The notes under the pieces are model-generated. The model was not told the origin of the DNA and ran no database searches. It was given only the letters and a program-made list of their open reading frames with translations. DNA of 64,000 bases from Bacteroidota bacterium (GTDB lineage Bacteria; Bacteroidota; Bacteroidia; 2-12-FULL-35-15): contig JAFLBF010000001.1 of NCBI GenBank assembly GCA_017303895.1, forward strand, positions 310,001-374,000. The letters are read 5' to 3'. Within the stretch, counting starts at the first letter, position 1, and the number at the start of each line of letters is the position of its first letter. This document shows positions 59,747 to 64,000 of the stretch, piece by piece. The translations under genes were made by a program, and so were the position numbers.

Positions 59747-59780
59747 AGAGAGGCTACCGCCATGGGGCCTCTTTTTCTTT
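59747..59780 (+). terminator. Terminator after the 214-residue gene
   Basis: AGAGGC (59749-59754) pairs with GCCTCT (59767-59772), then TTTTTCTTT. Confidence 0.7.
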
Positions 59781-59793
59781 ATATTACATTTTC

Positions 59794-59801
59794 TAAATTT
59801 G
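59794..59801 (+). promoter_or_regulatory. -7 element 4 nt before the 205-residue gene
   Basis: TAAATTTG matches TAnnTTTG exactly and ends 4 nt before the ATG at 59806, just after a terminator. It is a fourth likely leaderless start, here inside the accessory region. Confidence 0.5.
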
Positions 59802-59805
59802 CATT

Positions 59806-60423
59806 ATGAATGATTTCAATAGCGAGTACCATAATAATTTCGATACTGCAATTCAGCTAACAAAAAAAGCGGGATACTCAATTCCATTTGAAACACATTT
59901 ATTAAAGAAGAACACTCAGTTACTTAATCATTTAACGCTTGAAGGAGTTTACTCTATATTCCAAAATGAATTTGGAAAGCCAAACGGTAATTTTAATTTA
60001 CGCGAAATAAAAGGGCAATGTATTAAAGTGCATTCGGAAATGCAGTCTATGTTGTTAAGTAAATTGAATTTGCAAACTATCATCACGGTTGGATATGTGA
60101 ATTACAACGGACAAGACATGTTCAAGTTCGAAACCATCGGCAATCACAACATCAGAAGGGTAAATCAGGATGGTAAAACAGAACTCGACATACATGTTTG
60201 GCTCACACTACCTTCCTATGAGGTACTTGATTTCACATTTATAGCTCACTTAGCCTACGTAAATTATCCTCGGGAGAAAAAAATTCTGCTTGAGGATGCG
60301 CCAACGTTTATTTTTAACTCCGGAAGTGCCCAAAAAGTATTTGAAAGCGAGAATTGCCGGTATTTTCCTAAGTTCGTAGGAAAGGATATTCTCATTCAGA
60401 ACGGATTTATCCAAATTCGATAG
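59806..60423 (+). CDS. Hypothetical protein, 205 residues
   Basis: No family recognised. A soluble alpha/beta protein (MNDFNSEYHNNFDTAIQLTK at the start, then EIKGQCIKVHSEMQSMLLSK, LDIHVWLTLPSYEVLDFTFI and VNYPREKKILLEDAPTFIFN). The arrangement KGQC...H...Y-x-N/D...DIHVWL...YEVLDFT is compatible with a papain-like (transglutaminase-type) Cys-His-Asp enzyme, but I cannot confirm it. The promoter is leaderless-type. Expressed alone, upstream of the type I R-M operon. Confidence 0.55.
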   Translation: MNDFNSEYHNNFDTAIQLTKKAGYSIPFETHLLKKNTQLLNHLTLEGVYSIFQNEFGKPNGNFNLREIKGQCIKVHSEMQSMLLSKLNLQTIITVGYVNYNGQDMFKFETIGNHNIRRVNQDGKTELDIHVWLTLPSYEVLDFTFIAHLAYVNYPREKKILLEDAPTFIFNSGSAQKVFESENCRYFPKFVGKDILIQNGFIQIR

Positions 60424-60601
60424 TTTTTCCTGGTCGCATTAGGAGAGCCCGAGTACTTCAACCCTTAATCTTATACTTCCAAGCCATTTAATCGCTCCTG
60501 CGGGCTCAGGGAGAGCTCAGATAATCAATCGTTTTGTACAGTTGCTCTCAAAATCTTACATCGGGATACCGAATGTTGAAATTTAGAGTACTTTTTCTTT
60601 G

Positions 60602-60660
60602 GGAAAACTCCTAAAAGTTTCCATATTTGGACTAATTCTGTCAAACAAAAAAATGTCAAA
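60602..60660 (+). promoter_or_regulatory. Candidate operator before the XRE-type regulator
   Basis: An imperfect inverted repeat GGAAAACT (60602-60609) / AAGTTTCC (60615-60622) and two copies of TGTCAAA (60639-60645 and 60654-60660, the second ending in the start codon) lie in front of the regulator gene. Such sites are typical for autoregulated controller proteins of R-M systems. Binding is inferred. Confidence 0.4.
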
Positions 60661-60944
60661 TGAATAACTTGGGAGAAATAATTCGCAATGAGCGAGAAAA
60701 AAAGGGGTGGTTATTACGTCATGTTGGTTCAGAGCTCGATGTTGATCAGGCTTTGATTAGCAAATTTGAACGTGGTGAGCGCTGTCCGACTAAAGAACAG
60801 GTTGTAAAACTTGCTAAGCTTTATCGAATAAACGAAAACGATTTGATGACTGCTTGGCTTGCGGACAAAATATCATTAGAGGTACAAGATGAAAAAATGG
60901 CTTTGCGTGCTGTAAAGTTATTTGAAGAAAAATTAAAGGCTTAA
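60660..60944 (+). CDS. XRE-family transcriptional regulator of the R-M operon
   Basis: A 94-residue protein with an N-terminal lambda-repressor-like HTH: MNNLGEIIRNEREKKGWLLR, VGSELDVDQALISKFERGER, TKEQVVKLAKLYRINENDLM. The remaining C-terminal part (about 65-94) is a helix. It starts the type I R-M operon, 5 nt before hsdM, in the position of a controller (C) protein that times restriction after entry into a new host. The operator-like repeats upstream agree with that. Confidence 0.88.
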   Translation: MNNLGEIIRNEREKKGWLLRHVGSELDVDQALISKFERGERCPTKEQVVKLAKLYRINENDLMTAWLADKISLEVQDEKMALRAVKLFEEKLKA

Positions 60945-60949
60945 TATTT

Positions 60950-62560
60950 ATGGCTAAGAAGAATAAAGAGATTACTAAACCAAAAGCCGATATAGATTTT
61001 GAAAAAGATTTATGGGGTGTGGCAAATGAATTGCGCGGTGCGGTTGCAGAGAATCAGTATAAAGACTACGTTCTTTCGCTTATCTTTTTAAAGCACATGA
61101 GCGAACGATATGAAGTTCGCAGAGATGAATTGTTGCAATTAGTAAGCGAACCTAAATCAAATTACTACACAAAGAACAAAAAAGAAATTGAAGCGATTGT
61201 AAGCGATCCGGACGAATATCTTTCCAAGAACACATACATCATCCCTATTGAGGCTACTTGGCAATATTTGCAGGATAATGCTGAGCAGGATGATATTAAA
61301 GTAAAGGTGGATGATGCGTTTGAACTATTGGAGAATACAATATCACAATATCGCCCGGAGTTAAAAGGCATCTTACCAAGAATATTTGTAAAGAGTCAGT
61401 TAACTGCTAAACAAACCACCGGGCTCATTAACTTATTTTCTAATCAGAAATTTTCTGAAAAGTATAATCCTGAAAGTGATGTATTAGGTCGCATCTATGA
61501 ATACTACATTGGACGTTTTGCAATTGCCGAGGGCTCCGGTGCCGGACAATTCTTTACACCGGGTTGCATTGTGCGCCTATTAGTAGAAATGCTTGAACCC
61601 TTAAAAGGAAAGATTGCCGATTTAGCTTGTGGTAGTGGTGGAATGTTTGTACAGTCTATGAAATTCATCAATGCACATGGAGGAACAAAGAAAGATATTG
61701 CTATTTACGGACAAGAACGTTACGATGGTACATTGCGTTTAGCTAAGATGAACCTTGCTTTACGTGATTTAAACTTTCAATTAGAACTTGGTGATTCATT
61801 GTTGCAAGATAAGTTGGCCGACCTCAAAGCTGATTACATTATCATGAACCCTCCGTTTAACGTGAGCCAGTGGCACCCGGAAGATTTACCGGAGAACGAC
61901 CCACGTTTATTCAAAATACCAGAATCTAACGATCCTGTTGTAACTGATGGTAATGCTAACTACATGTGGTTTCAAACCGTGTGGTCGCACTTAAGCAATA
62001 ATGGTAATGCAGGTATTGTTATGGCGAATGGTGCCATGACGTCCAATAATAAAGGGGAGCGAAACGTGCGTGAATACATGATAAATCAAAGCATGATTGA
62101 TTGCATTGTTCGTTTACCAGATAAATTATTTCTAACAACAGGGATACCGGCCTGCCTTTTCTTTTTAAGCAAAACGCGCAAGGGGAATAAGCAACATCGT
62201 GAGCGCAAGGATGAAATACTATTCATTGATGCAAGTAAATTGGGTGAAATGGTGAATCGTAAACTTCGGGTATTAACTGATGGTGAAATTGAAAGGATTG
62301 CCGGCACTTATCATGAATGGAGAAACATAAAAGGGAAATACGAAGATATAAAAGCTTATTGCAAATCAGCATCAATTGAAGATGTGATTAAACAAGATTA
62401 CAAATTAACACCAGGTATTTATGTGGGTAACGAAGATGCAGAAATTGATGAAGTCCCTTTTGAAGAAAGAATGAACGCTCTAAAAAAAATGTTGAATGAA
62501 CAGTTTACAAAAAGCAACGAGATGCAACAAAGAATAGAAATGAATCTGTCAAAACTATAA
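60950..62560 (+). CDS. hsdM: Type I restriction-modification system, methyltransferase subunit
   Basis: A 536-residue N6-adenine methyltransferase subunit. The N-terminal helical domain (about 15-165) has FEKDLWGVANELRGAVAENQ. The catalytic domain has AGQFFTPGCIVRLLVEML, motif I ADLACGSGGMFVQ (about 222-234), QERYDGTLRLAKMNLALR, and the catalytic NPPF at 300-303 (MNPPFNVSQW). TTGIPACLFFLSK and RKLRVLTDGEIERI follow as in HsdM. The length is standard. The enzyme methylates adenine in the bipartite site recognised by HsdS. Confidence 0.96.
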   Translation: MAKKNKEITKPKADIDFEKDLWGVANELRGAVAENQYKDYVLSLIFLKHMSERYEVRRDELLQLVSEPKSNYYTKNKKEIEAIVSDPDEYLSKNTYIIPIEATWQYLQDNAEQDDIKVKVDDAFELLENTISQYRPELKGILPRIFVKSQLTAKQTTGLINLFSNQKFSEKYNPESDVLGRIYEYYIGRFAIAEGSGAGQFFTPGCIVRLLVEMLEPLKGKIADLACGSGGMFVQSMKFINAHGGTKKDIAIYGQERYDGTLRLAKMNLALRDLNFQLELGDSLLQDKLADLKADYIIMNPPFNVSQWHPEDLPENDPRLFKIPESNDPVVTDGNANYMWFQTVWSHLSNNGNAGIVMANGAMTSNNKGERNVREYMINQSMIDCIVRLPDKLFLTTGIPACLFFLSKTRKGNKQHRERKDEILFIDASKLGEMVNRKLRVLTDGEIERIAGTYHEWRNIKGKYEDIKAYCKSASIEDVIKQDYKLTPGIYVGNEDAEIDEVPFEERMNALKKMLNEQFTKSNEMQQRIEMNLSKL

Positions 62561-62563
62561 TTT

Positions 62564-62899
62564 ATGCCACAAAGAATTAGAATAATATTTAGAAATCCAA
62601 AGTATAGAGTTGTTCTTCAAAATCAGAATTACCTAAATAAATTGCTTAACAGAAAGCCAGAAATTGGAACGGATTTTTTGGAATTTGATGACTTGGTGCT
62701 TGGGAATGATGAACATGGATTTCGTTATGATGCTTTAGAAGAACTTCGATTGACATACATCGATATTTTTGGTGATTCATTCAGACGAATTCAAATAACA
62801 CATACGAATAATGATTACTTACCAAATTGTTTGTGGGTACACATGGACACTTTGAATGACAGGTTAATTTGCGAAGTTGATAGAATTTACAAAGAATAA
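62564..62899 (+). CDS. Hypothetical protein between hsdM and hsdS
   Basis: A 111-residue protein of no known family. It starts 3 nt after the hsdM stop and its stop overlaps the hsdS start (TAATG), so it is translated as part of the R-M operon. Composition: basic N-terminus (MPQRIRIIFRNPKYRVVLQN), acidic middle (GTDFLEFDDLVLGNDEHG) and aromatic/His end (TNNDYLPNCLWVHMDTLNDR). Small, soluble. It might be an anti-restriction, regulatory or structural part, or cargo inserted in the operon. No domain is recognisable by eye. Confidence 0.7.
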   Translation: MPQRIRIIFRNPKYRVVLQNQNYLNKLLNRKPEIGTDFLEFDDLVLGNDEHGFRYDALEELRLTYIDIFGDSFRRIQITHTNNDYLPNCLWVHMDTLNDRLICEVDRIYKE

Positions 62900-64000
62900 T
62901 GAGCACTTGGAAGAAATATAAGCTTGGCGACATCTATGATGTTAGCTCTGGACTCTCAAAACCACGCGAGGAATTTGGTAGCGGAAATCCCTTTGTTTCA
63001 TTTAGGGATATTTTCTATAACTATTTTTTACCTGAGAATTTGACTGAGTTGGTTAATACAAATATTAAAGAAATTAAAAGTTGTTCAGTTCGCAAAGGAG
63101 ATATTTTTCTTACAAGAACAAGCGAGACACTTCATGAATTGGGTATGAGTTCCGTTGCCCTAAAGGATTATCCAAACGCAACTTTTAATGGTTTTGCAAA
63201 AAGGCTGAGAAAAAAAGCGAATTGCGCCCTCGATATTGATTCTATTTTTATTGGTTATCTTTTAAGAAGCAAATATTTCAGAAATCAAATTGATGCGGTT
63301 GCATCAATGACAACACGTGCAAGCTTGAATACGGCCTCAATAAATGCAATAGAAATTGATATTCCAAATCTAAACGAGCAAATTAAAATAGGGGAGATTC
63401 TTAAATCTCTCGATGACAAAATAGAACTCAACCTTCAAATGAATAAGACATTGGAGGAAATGGCCAACGCATTATACAAACATTGGTTTGTAGATTTTGG
63501 GCCGTTTAAGGATGGTAAGTTTGTTGAAAGTGAATTGGGGATGATTCCGGAGGGATGGGAAGTAAAGAAGTTAGAGGAAGTAGTTGAGTTCATAAATGGG
63601 TATGCATTTAAGAGTTCTGAACTTTTAGATTTCCCTGAAGGAGATTGTTATTCTGTTTTTAAAATGGGGAACATTAAAAAAGGAGGCGGGTTAAAGCCTG
63701 ATGGAACCAAGAGCTATTTTAAAAAGGAAAGTGCGGTGGTATTAGAAAAATATATTCTTAAAAAAGGTGACTTGTTGATGAGCATGACAGATATGAAGGA
63801 TAAGGTTACTATTCTGGGTCATACAGCGCTCATGAATGAGGATAATAAGTTTATAGTTAATCAAAGGGTGGGCTTGTTACGCGTTAAAAATGTACGTGGA
63901 ATTTCTTATCCATTCTTATTCATACTAACAAACAGCTACGAATTTCTATATGATTTAAGGAGCAAGGCAAATAGTGGAGTTCAAGTTAATTTATCAACTG
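62899..64000 (+). CDS. hsdS: Type I restriction-modification system, specificity subunit (partial)
   Basis: ATG at 62899 overlaps the previous stop; the frame is open for 367 codons to the right edge. The first target-recognition domain (about 1-150) begins MSTWKKYKLGDIYDVSSGLS and includes FRDIFYNYF and CSVRKGDIFLTRTSE. The central conserved helix follows (INLNEQIKIGEIL-type NLNEQIKIGEILKSLDDKIE, ALYKHWFVDFGPF), then the start of the second domain (LGMIPEGWEVKKLEEVVEFI). This is the HsdS layout. The end of the gene and hsdR, if present, are outside the window. Confidence 0.93.
   Translation, partial: MSTWKKYKLGDIYDVSSGLSKPREEFGSGNPFVSFRDIFYNYFLPENLTELVNTNIKEIKSCSVRKGDIFLTRTSETLHELGMSSVALKDYPNATFNGFAKRLRKKANCALDIDSIFIGYLLRSKYFRNQIDAVASMTTRASLNTASINAIEIDIPNLNEQIKIGEILKSLDDKIELNLQMNKTLEEMANALYKHWFVDFGPFKDGKFVESELGMIPEGWEVKKLEEVVEFINGYAFKSSELLDFPEGDCYSVFKMGNIKKGGGLKPDGTKSYFKKESAVVLEKYILKKGDLLMSMTDMKDKVTILGHTALMNEDNKFIVNQRVGLLRVKNVRGISYPFLFILTNSYEFLYDLRSKANSGVQVNLST

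Noticed and set aside
60441-60515. Terminator or attachment site from GAGCCCG/CGGGCTC
   Set aside because: The arms are only 7 bp and separated by 49 bases, with no T-run; not convincing as either.

Overview
The window is an AT-rich, gene-dense chromosomal segment of a member of the Bacteroidota. This rests on several independent signs: type IX secretion (T9SS) cargo proteins with type A and type B (CHU_C / gliding-motility) C-terminal sorting domains, Bacteroidota-style promoters (TAnnTTTG -7 elements), DUF4920 and DUF4421 proteins, a LuxR-type response regulator paired with a TPR histidine kinase, and a weak dependence on Shine-Dalgarno sequences. The genus cannot be named from the sequence alone.

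About 1-48 kb is core-like. It opens with the start of a gene running off the left edge and RNase R. Next is a three-gene set: an ECF sigma factor, a membrane partner with PKD and CHU_C-like domains, and a 1256-residue type B T9SS surface protein. Then come an ALDH7-type aldehyde dehydrogenase, a TlpA-like thioredoxin, a DUF4920 lipoprotein overlapping a CxxCH lipoprotein, and radA. A minus-strand set purT-mnmH-selD makes selenophosphate and 2-selenouridine tRNA; no selA/selB is seen. It is followed by a T9SS surface protein, kbl, a RimB-RimK-AstE/AspA operon, an FAD oxidoreductase and a very large alpha-2-macroglobulin with an intact CxEQ thioester motif. The stretch continues with an ABM protein, a cupin, an RsmB/NSUN-type methyltransferase, a 57-residue histone-H1-like Lys/Ala protein, a dipeptide epimerase, an acetyl-CoA hydrolase/transferase family enzyme, an MFS transporter, typA and DUF4421. 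It ends with a two-component system divergent from an ankyrin/LamG/T9SS gene set and a K+ channel-like protein.

From about 48.12 kb to the right edge the window looks like an integrated mobile element or island. Its left boundary is marked by a 12-13 nt piece resembling the 3' end of a tRNA, directly followed by a terminator. Cargo includes a J-domain/LRAT-like pair with hydrophobic C-terminal ends, a MORN-repeat protein, several unrecognised proteins and a structured noncoding stretch. There is also a three-gene excision/integration cassette (wHTH-like, MerR/HTH_17-type, tyrosine recombinase) headed by three phased direct repeats, a ParB-like protein overlapping a C5-cytosine methyltransferase, and a type I restriction-modification operon (XRE regulator, hsdM, a 111-residue unknown, hsdS) that runs off the right edge.

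The points I consider most worth following are: the sigma-factor partner carrying a T9SS-type domain; a 19-bp near-identical site in front of both the response-regulator gene and the ankyrin gene; at least four genes whose promoter -7 element ends only 4-5 nt before the ATG (likely leaderless); the J-domain/LRAT pair; the unknown gene translationally coupled inside the type I R-M operon; and the phased repeats and structured RNA-like region before the integrase cassette.
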